A stretch of 64,000 nucleotides of DNA from Verrucolacustris sp044348085 (GTDB lineage: Bacteria; Verrucomicrobiota; Verrucomicrobiia; Methylacidiphilales; Verrucolacustridaceae): contig JBIKTM010000010.1 of NCBI GenBank assembly GCA_044348085.1, positions 6,569-70,568 on the forward strand. The letters run 5' to 3'. Position numbers and translations under genes: made by a program. The number at the start of each line of letters is the position of its first letter. The first letter of the stretch is position 1. The notes below the pieces were generated by a model. It searched no databases, was not told the DNA's origin, and worked only from the letters and a program-made list of their open reading frames with translations. This document shows positions 16,965-26,179 of the stretch, piece after piece.

Positions 16965-19456
16965 AACTCTTCGCTCTCCTCACACTTTTTCCCCTCCTCC
17001 TCGTCGCGGCACCTAGCGAACTTCCCAAGGAACTTCGCGTGGCGGAGGAGATGATGAAGGATGGATTAGGACGTGACGCCGCCACAAGGATTCAGGATTG
17101 GCTACAAAAGAATAACTCCTCGCCCCAGCCTCTGGCTCAAGTGATGCTTGCGGAGGCTCTGCTACTGGATCACCGACCCGCTGAATCACTCTCTTCACTT
17201 CCTAAAACCTGTCCACCTGACCTTCTTATACGACAAAGATTAACCCGAGCCTCTGCCTTGGCCGAGGTCGGACGCTGGAGTGATGCTCTCGGCGTGTGGC
17301 AGGAAGCCAAAAAAGATACGCAGAGCTCTGAAATCAAAACCCAGATTCGCCTGGGTCTGGCCGAAGCCTGGCTGCACGAAGATAATCCAGCCGCAGCAAG
17401 CCGGGAACTTCTCGAAGTTCTGGATGAGCCGAAGAATTCATCCCACGACTTAGCTCGGCTTTTCCTCGTTAAAATTCTCCTTTCGGAGGGTAAATCTGAT
17501 GAGGCCTCGGATGCTTTGGAAAAGATATCTCCAAAAAGTCCAGGACCCATTCTTGCCGAAGCAATGTACTGGAGAGCAAGGCTTCTCGCCGTGCGAGGAA
17601 AAGCGGACGAAGCGCGCTCCCTTTACGAAAGAGTCATTGAGGATAGAAAAAATGCGACGCGGGACCTGATTGCCCAAGCTTGGATCGCGATAGGGCAGAT
17701 TGATCGTGCCCGCGATAAACCCGCTGACGCTGCTACCGCATTCGAAAAAGCTCTAGATTGCGGAGGAAACCCTGAATCTTACCTGACCGCGGCTCGGGAG
17801 TACCTCGCTTCCGCGAAAACAGCACAATCCCTCCCTGCTGCATCTCTACGCCTTAGAGACTCGGTTCGAGATAGGGAAAGTGAAGATGAGAAACGCGGCA
17901 GATACGCACCTGCTCTTTTGCTTTTAGCCTCCAGCTCTCTGGACTCGGAAAATCTTGAGGCGACGGTGGCGGACTTGGATAATCTTATCAAAACTTATCC
18001 CACCTCCCCAGGTATTCCATCGGCCCAACTCCTTCTCGCAGAGGCACTCGCCAAACAGCGGCAACTCCCCCAAGCCCGCGAACAACTTCAAGGCCTGCTC
18101 AAACGGGAAAATATAAATCCAGAAATTTCTTATCAGTGCAAAGCCGCTCTTGCCGACATCCTCCTTCAGGAGGGAAAAGCTTTGGAGGCCAGCGCTCTCT
18201 GGGAGGAGGCGGCTCTTTCAGCCCCTAAGGCGAACCTTGCAGAGCAGGCTTACTTCAACGCAGCTCTCGCCGCCGCACGAGTACCCGATACGGCAAAGTT
18301 CGGAAGGCTCGAGGAGCTTTTTACAAAGAAATATCCAGAAAGCAGTCGTCGAGCGCTTTTGGCATTGGAGCGCGGTCGAATGCTCGAAAATAAGGGGGAT
18401 TCACCTGCGAGCCGATCAGCATTAGCGGAAGTCTCGAAACTGCCTGGGGCCGAATCTCTTAAAGACGAAGCTTCATTGCGAAGGGCGAGCTCCCTACTAC
18501 GCACAGGCGACTATCCCGCCGCCATCGCCGCATTTACCGAATTCGAAAAGAATTTCCCTAAGTCCCCTCTCCTTCCCCAAGCCCTCGCCTCGGGAATCGA
18601 AGCACGCTTACGCCAAAAAGAACTTACAGGAGCTCAATCTCGTGCCGAATTCGCAAAAATCCTAGTACGCTTTCCCGACAGCAGTTTGGCTCCTTCCCTG
18701 GCCTTTCAGATCGGGCAAACTCACTATGAAGAAAAGAACCACGGGGAAGCTCTTTCTAGCTTTCGTGAAATGGCCCAACGCTTTGCAAAGGATCCGTTGG
18801 CGGATGACGCCCGCTACTATGCAGGCCTAAGTGCCCTTGCCTTAGGAAATCCGGACGAAGCCGTGAAACTTTTCCAATCGATTTCAGAAAGCTCTCCCCT
18901 CCGGCTGGATGCGCGCTTGGCTGAGATCGATGCTTCCCGCACCTCTGGCGACTATTCGGGAGGCCTCCAAATCGCAAACTCTCTTCTCGCAAACAAAACC
19001 CCTGAACAACGAGCTTGGGTAGAGATCACAAAACGCCGTCTTGCCTGTGAATTTGCGATCGGAGGTACGGATCGTGCTAGTTTGGAACGTGCTGCGTCCA
19101 CTGCCTTAAGCCTAATCGCAAGCCCTGCTGCCGATTCAGCGGATCGAAACGAGGCAGGATATATTCGTGGAAAATCCTTGGAGCAGTTGGGTCGTGAGGA
19201 GGATGCGCTTCAGGCTTACCTCGACGTCCTTTATGCAAAACAGGCCTCTGCTCCGTCAGGGCCGGCGCAACCAGAGTATCTCTGGTTTGCGCGTGCAGGG
19301 GCTGAAGCCGCACGCCTTCAAGAAAAACGGGGAGACTTTCGCGGAGCACTTTCGATCTATCGGATCCTTGAAAATGCAGGTGGCCCCAGCCAACTCGCCT
19401 TTACCCGCAAGATCGAAGACCTAAGAAATCGTCACTTCCTATGGAGTGAAGAATAA
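16961..19456 (+). CDS. exported tetratricopeptide-repeat protein
   Basis: An 831-residue protein with an N-terminal signal peptide (LFALLTLFPLLLVAAPSE) followed by almost continuous helical repeats. TPR-like units are visible, such as AEAMYWRARLLAVRGKADEA, IGQTHYEEKNHGEALSSF, ARYYAGLSALALGNPDEA and GRALSI-type ends near 780-800. There is no enzymatic motif. Such exported TPR proteins act as scaffolds in the periplasm, often for outer-membrane assembly or cell division, but the role here is unknown. It overlaps uvrA by 4 bases. Base composition is more balanced than in the genes upstream. Confidence 0.8.
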   Translation: MKLFALLTLFPLLLVAAPSELPKELRVAEEMMKDGLGRDAATRIQDWLQKNNSSPQPLAQVMLAEALLLDHRPAESLSSLPKTCPPDLLIRQRLTRASALAEVGRWSDALGVWQEAKKDTQSSEIKTQIRLGLAEAWLHEDNPAAASRELLEVLDEPKNSSHDLARLFLVKILLSEGKSDEASDALEKISPKSPGPILAEAMYWRARLLAVRGKADEARSLYERVIEDRKNATRDLIAQAWIAIGQIDRARDKPADAATAFEKALDCGGNPESYLTAAREYLASAKTAQSLPAASLRLRDSVRDRESEDEKRGRYAPALLLLASSSLDSENLEATVADLDNLIKTYPTSPGIPSAQLLLAEALAKQRQLPQAREQLQGLLKRENINPEISYQCKAALADILLQEGKALEASALWEEAALSAPKANLAEQAYFNAALAAARVPDTAKFGRLEELFTKKYPESSRRALLALERGRMLENKGDSPASRSALAEVSKLPGAESLKDEASLRRASSLLRTGDYPAAIAAFTEFEKNFPKSPLLPQALASGIEARLRQKELTGAQSRAEFAKILVRFPDSSLAPSLAFQIGQTHYEEKNHGEALSSFREMAQRFAKDPLADDARYYAGLSALALGNPDEAVKLFQSISESSPLRLDARLAEIDASRTSGDYSGGLQIANSLLANKTPEQRAWVEITKRRLACEFAIGGTDRASLERAASTALSLIASPAADSADRNEAGYIRGKSLEQLGREEDALQAYLDVLYAKQASAPSGPAQPEYLWFARAGAEAARLQEKRGDFRGALSIYRILENAGGPSQLAFTRKIEDLRNRHFLWSEE

Positions 19457-19559
19457 CGTTTTAGGATAATAGCAATTCCCCACTCCATCCGTCCGATCCG
19501 ATAATAACTCATCCTCAAAAGTATATTTCATAACAATTACCCGCTTGGATAAGCACTTT

Positions 19560-19590
19560 TTGCTCAAAATAGGAACAGATCTGCTATAGT
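19560..19590 (+). promoter_or_regulatory. possible promoter for grpE-dnaJ
   Basis: TTGCTC (19560-19565) and TATAGT (19585-19590) are separated by 19 bases, with the -10 hexamer 13 bases before the grpE ATG. The -10 is good, the spacing is long. No CIRCE inverted repeat (TTAGCACTC-N9-GAGTGCTAA) is present. Confidence 0.35.
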
Positions 19591-19603
19591 TAGGCATTCG
19601 CAA

Positions 19604-20140
19604 ATGAAGCCAAAAAACCCACAGTCAACCGCACCCCAAGCAGAGACACCTGCCCAAGATTCATCTACCGATCCCGCTCCATCCCCTGCCGAACAAACGG
19701 CAGCGGAAATCGCTTCGCTTAAAGATCAACTTCTTCGAGCTCGGGCTGATTTCGAAAACAGCAGAAAGAGACTCGTTCGCGAAAAAGAGGAATCTTTGCG
19801 TTATGCGAACCAATCGATCCTTGCGGATCTTCTCCCCCTTCTAGATCACCTCGAGCTTGGTCTCCAAGCGGCTACTTCTGCCAAAGATGCGGCCTCCGTT
19901 GTTAATGGAGTAAAACTAATTCAAACTCAGTTTGAGCGATTTCTGACCGAGCATGGGGTCACCCCGATCGATGCCTTAGGCAAACCTTTTGATCCCAACT
20001 GGCATGAAGCTCTTGGTCAAGAGCCTGCTCCGGGAAAGCCGGAAGGCACCATTCTCCACCTGCGACGCCGTGGGTTTAAAATCGGCGATCGCCTTCTTCG
20101 CCCTGCCAGTGTGATCACTGCAGCGCCACCTACATCGTAA
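19604..20140 (+). CDS. grpE: nucleotide exchange factor GrpE
   Basis: Exchanges ADP for ATP on DnaK. The 178-residue protein has a disordered Pro/Ala-rich N-terminus, a long helix (AEIASLKDQLLRARADFEN with SRKR), the four-helix portion LLPLLDHLELGL, and the C-terminal beta-wing with FDPNWHEALG and RRRGFKIGDRLLRPASVIT. The length is normal. It is followed 3 bases later by dnaJ; dnaK is not in the window. Confidence 0.96.
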   Translation: MKPKNPQSTAPQAETPAQDSSTDPAPSPAEQTAAEIASLKDQLLRARADFENSRKRLVREKEESLRYANQSILADLLPLLDHLELGLQAATSAKDAASVVNGVKLIQTQFERFLTEHGVTPIDALGKPFDPNWHEALGQEPAPGKPEGTILHLRRRGFKIGDRLLRPASVITAAPPTS

Positions 20141-20143
20141 GCC

Positions 20144-21304
20144 GTGTCTACAAAGAGAGATTATTACGAAGTTCTGGTCGTCTCGCGTACTTCCACAGCC
20201 GAGGAGATCAAAAAGGCGTACCGCAAACTTGCCGTCCAACATCATCCCGATAAGCACAGGGGAGACAAAAAAGCCGAAGAGAAGTTTAAAGAGATCGGCG
20301 AAGCGTATGAAGTATTGTCTGATCAACAAAAACGGGATGCGTACGATCGGTATGGGCATCGCGCCTTTGCACCAGGATCAGGCATGGGTGGCTCAGGCGG
20401 GTTTCATGATCCATTCGAGGTCTTTCGCGAGGTCTTTAGCTCTGGAGGGGGCGGGGCAGGAATATTTGGAGACATCCTAGAAGGAGCATTCGGGGGTGGA
20501 GGAGGCGGTCGCCGAGGGGCTCGCTCCAACCAAGGCTCCGATCTTCGGTACGATCTGGAGATCGATTTCATGGAAGCCGTTCGGGGTTGTGAAAAGGAGA
20601 TCACAATTCGTCGTCCTGTTCCCTGCTCCACATGCCAAGGCACAGGAGCGGCGGCTGGTTCGAAGGCCACAACCTGCTCCACATGCCGTGGACAAGGACA
20701 GGTCGCTGTCAGTCGGGGTTTCTTTTCTATCGCCCAAACCTGTCCAAAGTGTGGCGGCTCAGGCCAAACAATTCAAAACCCCTGTAAATCCTGCCGAGGA
20801 GAAGGACGCGTTGAGGAAAATGCGCGAATTAAACTAAAGATACCTGCGGGAGTAGACACAGGCTCACGACTACGATCGGTCGGACAAGGCGAGGCGGGTT
20901 CGAGGGGAGGTCCAGCAGGCGATCTTTATGTGGTCCTCTCCGTTCAATCCCACCCGGTTTTCGATCGCGAGGAGAATGACCTCGCCTGCAATATTCCCAT
21001 CTCCTTTAGCCAGCTAGCTCTCGGTGCTGAAATCAGCATTCCCAGCTTGGATGGGGAGATGAAACTTAAGATTCCTGCTGGAACCTCATCGGACAAGGTT
21101 TTTAGGATTCGCGGTCAGGGTGTCCCCTCCGTTTCAGGACGTACAAGAGGCGATCTTCATATCCGAATCCAGGTCGAAATCCCTAAGCACTTGAACACGG
21201 CGCAAAAAGAGGCTTTGGAGAAATTTGCAAAACTGTGCGACGAAAATACTCACCCCGAGGGCCACTCGTTTCTCGAAAAAGCAAAAAAACTGTTCAAAGG
21301 CTAA
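20144..21304 (+). CDS. dnaJ: chaperone protein DnaJ
   Basis: Type I J-protein co-chaperone, 386 residues, GTG start. The J domain (DYYEVLVVSRTSTAEEIKKA) has the HPD motif in QHHPDK. A Gly/Phe-rich linker follows, then the zinc domain with four CxxCxGxG repeats (CSTCQGTG, CSTCRGQG, CPKCGGSG, CKSCRGEG), then the C-terminal substrate domains. All parts are complete. It lies between grpE and rsmE with gaps of 3 and 5 bases. Confidence 0.98.
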   Translation: MSTKRDYYEVLVVSRTSTAEEIKKAYRKLAVQHHPDKHRGDKKAEEKFKEIGEAYEVLSDQQKRDAYDRYGHRAFAPGSGMGGSGGFHDPFEVFREVFSSGGGGAGIFGDILEGAFGGGGGGRRGARSNQGSDLRYDLEIDFMEAVRGCEKEITIRRPVPCSTCQGTGAAAGSKATTCSTCRGQGQVAVSRGFFSIAQTCPKCGGSGQTIQNPCKSCRGEGRVEENARIKLKIPAGVDTGSRLRSVGQGEAGSRGGPAGDLYVVLSVQSHPVFDREENDLACNIPISFSQLALGAEISIPSLDGEMKLKIPAGTSSDKVFRIRGQGVPSVSGRTRGDLHIRIQVEIPKHLNTAQKEALEKFAKLCDENTHPEGHSFLEKAKKLFKG

Positions 21305-21309
21305 ACTTC

Positions 21310-22050
21310 ATGCCTGGCCACCGCTTTTACAATCCCAACCTCTCTTCGGGCAAATTTTCCAAGGAAGAGTCCCACCACGCTGTGGATGTTCTGCGTCTCC
21401 GGTCAGGCGATTCGGCTGCAATATTTGATGGAAAAGGTACGGAAGCACGGGTTCGTCTAACCCAAGTCTCTGCCGAAGAAGTTTCCTACGAAACCCTTTC
21501 GACAGCTCGCACCCCGCCGCCGTCCTGCCGGATTCGCTTTGGTCAGGCGCTCATCAAGCCCGTCGGAATGGATCTGCTGATCCAGAAGTTAACCGAGCTG
21601 GGAGTGAGTGAAATCTGGCCCATCGCATCGGAACGATCCGTCTCCAAGCCATCGGGAGAAAAGCGAATATCGCATCGCTGGGAATCAATCGCCCTATCTG
21701 CCTGTAAGCAGTCGGGACAAAATTGGCTCCCAAAGATTCACGAAGTAGGCCCCCTCGATAACTTTCTCTCTGCACCCAATCCTGCCCCCCCTTCTGGCAG
21801 GATCATCGGCTCACTCCAACCCGAAGCCAAACCTCTGCCCGCTCTTTTGGCGACAGTTCGACAAGTAGAAAAAACCCCGGCCTTAGATCTTCTCATCGGC
21901 CCGGAAGGAGATTTCACCCCTGCGGAAATCGGTCGTGCCCGCTCGGCTGGATTTCAACCCGCCTCTCTCGGACCCCTCGTCCTCCGGTCCGAAACCGCCT
22001 CGCTCTTTCTCGCCTCCGTACTTCACTACGAGTTCAATCTCCCCCATTGA
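21310..22050 (+). CDS. rsmE: 16S rRNA (uracil1498-N3)-methyltransferase
   Basis: SPOUT methyltransferase that methylates U1498 in the 30S decoding region using SAM. I start at ATG 21310 (MPGHRFYNPNL), five bases after the dnaJ stop; an in-frame ATG at 21235 lies inside dnaJ. The 246 residues include the N-terminal PUA-like part (HHAVDVLRLRSGDSAAIFDG), QKLTELGVSEIWPI, and the knot motif IGPEGDFTPAEI with LGPLVLRSETAS. dnaJ-rsmE adjacency is common. Confidence 0.95.
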   Translation: MPGHRFYNPNLSSGKFSKEESHHAVDVLRLRSGDSAAIFDGKGTEARVRLTQVSAEEVSYETLSTARTPPPSCRIRFGQALIKPVGMDLLIQKLTELGVSEIWPIASERSVSKPSGEKRISHRWESIALSACKQSGQNWLPKIHEVGPLDNFLSAPNPAPPSGRIIGSLQPEAKPLPALLATVRQVEKTPALDLLIGPEGDFTPAEIGRARSAGFQPASLGPLVLRSETASLFLASVLHYEFNLPH

Positions 22051-22820
22051 AGGCACAACTCGTCTGCACCGATTTCGACGGGACTCTTGCTGGAGAAAAT
22101 CCGGATGAGCCGCTTGCTCCCGAATTCTTTCGCTGGCTGAGCAGCTCAAGAAAAATCGGTGAAATATCCTGGGTGGTTGCCACGGGCCGATCTTGGGAAA
22201 GTCTTCGAGAAGCTCTTGTTTTCCACAAAGCCCCCGTCATGCCCGACTGGATCGTCACCGTGGAAAGGGAAATTCATCAGGTTAAGGAAGGTCAGGCTCA
22301 CTCTCTCGAAGCCTGGAATAAGTGTTGTACCGAGACTCATCAGGCCCTCTTCGGTCGCCACGGCGCCCTTTTGGAAAGGATCGAACGCGAGATCGGATCA
22401 ACCGATGAAGTCACCGTCATTCCAGATGCTGGAGCCATTGGCTTAGTCGCGGGTTCTCAAAAAAGCATCGACCGAACCCACGCTTTGGTGACCGAAATTA
22501 TTCGGGAGCATCCCGAAATCTCGACCGTCAGGAACGGCCCATACTTTCGTTTTGCCCATGTGGATTACCATAAAGGCTCCTGCCTGGCAGAAATCCAAAA
22601 GCTTCTGGATCTCCCCCCCTCCTCAACCTTTATTGCGGGAGATAATCTGAATGATCTGCCCATGCTCCAACATAAATTTGGTCACTTCCTAGCCTGCCCA
22701 TCCAACTCAGTTCCAGAAGTCCTTACGCAGGTCAAAAAAGAGGGTGGCTACCTCGCCACTCAGGAAGCTGGCTCCGGTATTGCTGAGGCCCTTTTCCACT
22801 GGTTCCCCTTGTCTTCCTAA
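22047..22820 (+). CDS. HAD-superfamily hydrolase (Cof / IIB type)
   Basis: A 257-residue HAD phosphatase with a TTG start that overlaps the rsmE stop (TTGA). Motif I is CTDFDGTLAG (nucleophile plus acid/base Asp), motif II VVATGRSWES, motif III Lys in DYHKGSCL, motif IV AGDNLNDLPML. A cap domain lies between motifs II and III, as in Cof-type and sucrose-phosphate-phosphatase-like enzymes. The substrate is probably a sugar phosphate or similar, but it cannot be specified. Confidence 0.88.
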   Translation: MKAQLVCTDFDGTLAGENPDEPLAPEFFRWLSSSRKIGEISWVVATGRSWESLREALVFHKAPVMPDWIVTVEREIHQVKEGQAHSLEAWNKCCTETHQALFGRHGALLERIEREIGSTDEVTVIPDAGAIGLVAGSQKSIDRTHALVTEIIREHPEISTVRNGPYFRFAHVDYHKGSCLAEIQKLLDLPPSSTFIAGDNLNDLPMLQHKFGHFLACPSNSVPEVLTQVKKEGGYLATQEAGSGIAEALFHWFPLSS

Positions 22821-22823
22821 TTT

Positions 22824-22851
22824 TTCACATCGAATGACACGATTGTGTAAT
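22824..22851 (+). promoter_or_regulatory. likely sigma-70-type promoter for carB, over an inverted repeat
   Basis: TTCACA (22824-22829) and TGTAAT (22846-22851), each one base from consensus, are 16 bases apart in the 72-base gap before carB. The -10 overlaps an imperfect inverted repeat GAAT-ACAC / GTGT-ATTC spanning 22832-22853, which could be an operator. Start of transcription would be about 35 bases before the ATG. Confidence 0.5.
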
Positions 22852-22892
22852 TCTTCCTTCTAGAACGATCTCTTTTCCTTATTCTCCAGTCC

Positions 22893-25800
22893 ATGCCACG
22901 CCGGACCGACCTAAAATCGATTCTCATCATCGGTTCCGGTCCCATTATTATCGGCCAAGCTTGCGAATTCGACTACTCGGGGGTCCAAGCTTGCAAAGCC
23001 CTGCGCGAAGAGGGCTACAAGGTCATCCTCGTGAATAGCAACCCAGCGACGATCATGACCGATCCGGAGTTTGCCGACCGCACCTACATTGAACCCATTA
23101 CTCCTGCCGTGGTGGAAATGATTATGGCTAAGGAAAAGCCCGATGCCCTCCTCCCGACGCTTGGAGGACAAACCGCTCTCAATACCGCAATGGCTCTGCA
23201 TGAATCTGGAGCCCTCACCAAACACGGAGTGAAGCTCATTGGGGCTCAAGTCGAAGCCATCCGTAAAGGTGAAGATCGCCAACTCTTCAAGGAGTGTATG
23301 GCCAAAATCGGTCTTGAATGTGCCAAGTCCGTCACCGCCCACACCATGGAGGAGGCTCAAGCGGCCATGATCAAAATTGGGACGTTCCCCCTTATTATTC
23401 GACCCGCGTTCACCTTGGGCGGCACCGGCGGGGGCATCGCCTATAACCGCGAAGAGTTCGAAAAGTTTGCCGCCTCAGGTCTCGACGCCTCCCCCACCTC
23501 TGAAATCCTCGTTGAGGAGTCCCTTCTCGGCTGGAAAGAGTACGAAATGGAGGTAATGCGAGATCACGCGGACAACTGCGTCATTATCTGCTCCATTGAA
23601 AACTTTGACCCTATGGGAGTCCATACAGGCGACAGTATCACCGTTGCTCCTGCACAAACTCTTACGGATCGAGAGTATCAACGGATGCGCGATGCCTCCT
23701 TGGCCGTCATTCGGGAAATCGGGGTGGAAACAGGTGGCTCCAACATCCAGTTTGCCGTTTGTCCGCAGACAGGACGGATGATCGTCATTGAAATGAATCC
23801 TCGCGTCTCCCGCTCTTCCGCACTCGCCTCCAAGGCCACCGGTTATCCGATTGCTAAAATCGCCGCGAAACTCGCTGTTGGTTACACCCTCGACGAACTA
23901 AAAAACGATATTACCCGCAATACTCCTGCATCCTTCGAGCCCACCCTCGACTACGTGGTAACCAAGATACCGCGTTTCACCTTTGAAAAGTTCCCTGGCG
24001 CGGAAGCAGTTCTGACCACCTCGATGAAGAGTGTCGGCGAAGCCATGGGTATTGGTAGAACCTTCCAAGAGTCGTTCATGAAAGCCCTTCGATCTCTGGA
24101 CATTAAAGGTCTGGAAGGTCGCCTCGATTTCGGAACCCGCACACCCCGTGTCCCTGAGGATCAGTTAACAGTACAACTCCGCACACCTCATCCCGCCCGA
24201 ATTTGGTATGTCAGCCACGCCTTCAACCAAGGATGGTCGGTCGAACGAGTCCACGAAGTTACAAAAATCGACCTATGGTTCCTCGATAACCTGAAACAGA
24301 TTACAGAAGTCGCCCAAGCGCTCGAAAAACAAAGTTGGCTTGGAAACCCGGCCTCCCTTCCCCTCCTCCTTCAGGCCAGACAGGCAGGTCTGTCGGATAT
24401 CGACCTTGCCCGAATTCTTCCAGGACCCGCGGAAGAGCTTGTTACCCGAACCCGCGCTGTTCGGGCATGGCGCGAAAAGATGAAGGTTCATCCCTCCTAT
24501 CGCTTGGTGGATACCTGCGCGGCTGAATTTGAGGCCTATACCCCCTACTACTACTCCACCTACGATGTTGAAGACGACGAATCCCGCCCAACCAAGAAAC
24601 CAAAGATCCTCATCCTCGGAGGAGGCCCAAATCGAATCGGCCAAGGGATCGAATTCGACTACTGCTGCGTCCACGCCAGCTTCGCCCTTCGGGAAGACGG
24701 CTATGAGACGATCATGGTAAATTCCAACCCTGAGACGGTCTCCACCGATTACGACACTTCCGACAAACTTTATTTCGAACCGCTCACAGCCGAAGATGTC
24801 ATAAATATCTATCGGGCTGAAAATCACGATGATCAAGTCAAGGGAGTCATCGTTCAGTTCGGCGGACAAACCCCTTTGAACCTAGCTGCTGAACTTCAGG
24901 CCGCCGGAGTCCGCATTCTGGGAACGTCCGTCGAATCGATCGAACGCGCCGAAGACCGAAAACTCTTTTCCGCCATGCTGGACAAGCTGGGACTTCGGCA
25001 GCCCCCAAATGGTACGGCCACCACAACGGAACAAGCACTCGTAGCCGCAAAGGAGATTGGATTCCCCCTCCTGCTTCGTCCTTCGTTCGTCCTGGGTGGT
25101 CGAGCCATGCGAATTGTGTACTCGGAAGAGGAAATCCGGACCTACATGAAAGAATGCACAGAAGTCGCTCCTGGTCGACCCATCCTCCTGGACCGCTTTC
25201 TTGAAGACGCCACAGAGGTGGATGTCGACTGTGTTTCGGATGGAAAAGATGCCGTCATCGGGGCTGTGATGGAACATATCGAACAGGCAGGCATTCATTC
25301 AGGGGATAGTGCCTGCGTCATCCCCAGCCGTTCCTTATCCAAAAAGGTTCTTGAGGAAATTCGTACGGCCACACTTTCCCTTGCACGAGAGTTAAAGGTC
25401 CACGGCCTCATGAATATCCAATTTGCAGTTCAGAAAGATAAGATTTATGTGCTGGAGGTTAACCCAAGAGCCTCACGGACCGTTCCATTTGTGAGCAAAG
25501 CGATCGGGAAGCCCCTTGCCAAGATCGCGTCCCGCGTCATGTCAGGCAAAACGCTGAAAGAACTCGGATTCACCTCAGAAATCATCCCAGAGTTTTTCTC
25601 CGTCAAAGAGGCAGTCTTTCCTTTTGCCAGGTTCCCAGGAACGGACATCCTGCTCGGACCGGAAATGAAATCCACCGGAGAAGTCATGGGGATCGACCGC
25701 TCCTTTGGCCTCGCTTATGCCAAAGCCCAAATGGCCGCCCAACCACCTCTCCCCACCTCTGGAACCGTTTTCCTAAGCGTCAGGGATATAGACAAGGAGT

Positions 25801-26153
25801 CCGCGGTCCGAATCGGCAAAGGCCTTCATGAACTCGGCTTTAAGATTGTTTCCAGCTCCGGAACAGCCCGAAAGTTGGCTGACGCAAAGATTCCTGTCAC
25901 TCCCCTCCTAAAACTGTCGGAGGGACGTCCCAATGTCGTCGATCTCATCAAAAACAAAGAAATTACCCTGGTGATCAATACTCCGGCGGGAGCCATCGCA
26001 CGGTCAGAGGAGGTCCTGATTCGTACATCCGCCTTAAGAAACAAGATCCCGGTTATGACAACAGTGGCCGCTGCCGAAGCTAGCGTTGAAGGCATTAAGT
26101 CGATCCGTGCCCATGGCCTCTCCGTTCAGGCGTTGCAAGATTACCACGCTTAA
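22893..26153 (+). CDS. carB: carbamoyl-phosphate synthase large subunit
   Basis: Makes carbamoyl phosphate from bicarbonate, ATP and ammonia delivered by CarA, feeding arginine and pyrimidines. The 1086-residue protein has two tandem ATP-grasp halves: IGSGPIIIGQACEFDYSG begins the first and GGGPNRIGQGIEFDYCC the second. NPRVSRSSALASKATGYPIA and NPRASRTVPFVSKAIGKPLA are the matching metal/ATP sites. The C-terminal MGS-like allosteric domain (VRIGKGLHELGFKIVSSSGTA) is present. carA is not in the window. It appears to have its own promoter. Confidence 0.98.
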   Translation: MPRRTDLKSILIIGSGPIIIGQACEFDYSGVQACKALREEGYKVILVNSNPATIMTDPEFADRTYIEPITPAVVEMIMAKEKPDALLPTLGGQTALNTAMALHESGALTKHGVKLIGAQVEAIRKGEDRQLFKECMAKIGLECAKSVTAHTMEEAQAAMIKIGTFPLIIRPAFTLGGTGGGIAYNREEFEKFAASGLDASPTSEILVEESLLGWKEYEMEVMRDHADNCVIICSIENFDPMGVHTGDSITVAPAQTLTDREYQRMRDASLAVIREIGVETGGSNIQFAVCPQTGRMIVIEMNPRVSRSSALASKATGYPIAKIAAKLAVGYTLDELKNDITRNTPASFEPTLDYVVTKIPRFTFEKFPGAEAVLTTSMKSVGEAMGIGRTFQESFMKALRSLDIKGLEGRLDFGTRTPRVPEDQLTVQLRTPHPARIWYVSHAFNQGWSVERVHEVTKIDLWFLDNLKQITEVAQALEKQSWLGNPASLPLLLQARQAGLSDIDLARILPGPAEELVTRTRAVRAWREKMKVHPSYRLVDTCAAEFEAYTPYYYSTYDVEDDESRPTKKPKILILGGGPNRIGQGIEFDYCCVHASFALREDGYETIMVNSNPETVSTDYDTSDKLYFEPLTAEDVINIYRAENHDDQVKGVIVQFGGQTPLNLAAELQAAGVRILGTSVESIERAEDRKLFSAMLDKLGLRQPPNGTATTTEQALVAAKEIGFPLLLRPSFVLGGRAMRIVYSEEEIRTYMKECTEVAPGRPILLDRFLEDATEVDVDCVSDGKDAVIGAVMEHIEQAGIHSGDSACVIPSRSLSKKVLEEIRTATLSLARELKVHGLMNIQFAVQKDKIYVLEVNPRASRTVPFVSKAIGKPLAKIASRVMSGKTLKELGFTSEIIPEFFSVKEAVFPFARFPGTDILLGPEMKSTGEVMGIDRSFGLAYAKAQMAAQPPLPTSGTVFLSVRDIDKESAVRIGKGLHELGFKIVSSSGTARKLADAKIPVTPLLKLSEGRPNVVDLIKNKEITLVINTPAGAIARSEEVLIRTSALRNKIPVMTTVAAAEASVEGIKSIRAHGLSVQALQDYHA

Positions 26154-26179
26154 GAACTCTCTTTTTATCGTCCTTTCCA

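Noticed and set aside
19457..19603. CIRCE operator before grpE-dnaJ
   Set aside because: AAGCACTTTTTGCTC looks faintly similar, but the nine-base inverted arms and nine-base spacer are absent.
24273..24869. 198-residue minus-strand frame
   Set aside because: It is the antisense shadow of carB, whose plus-strand frame is fully conserved.
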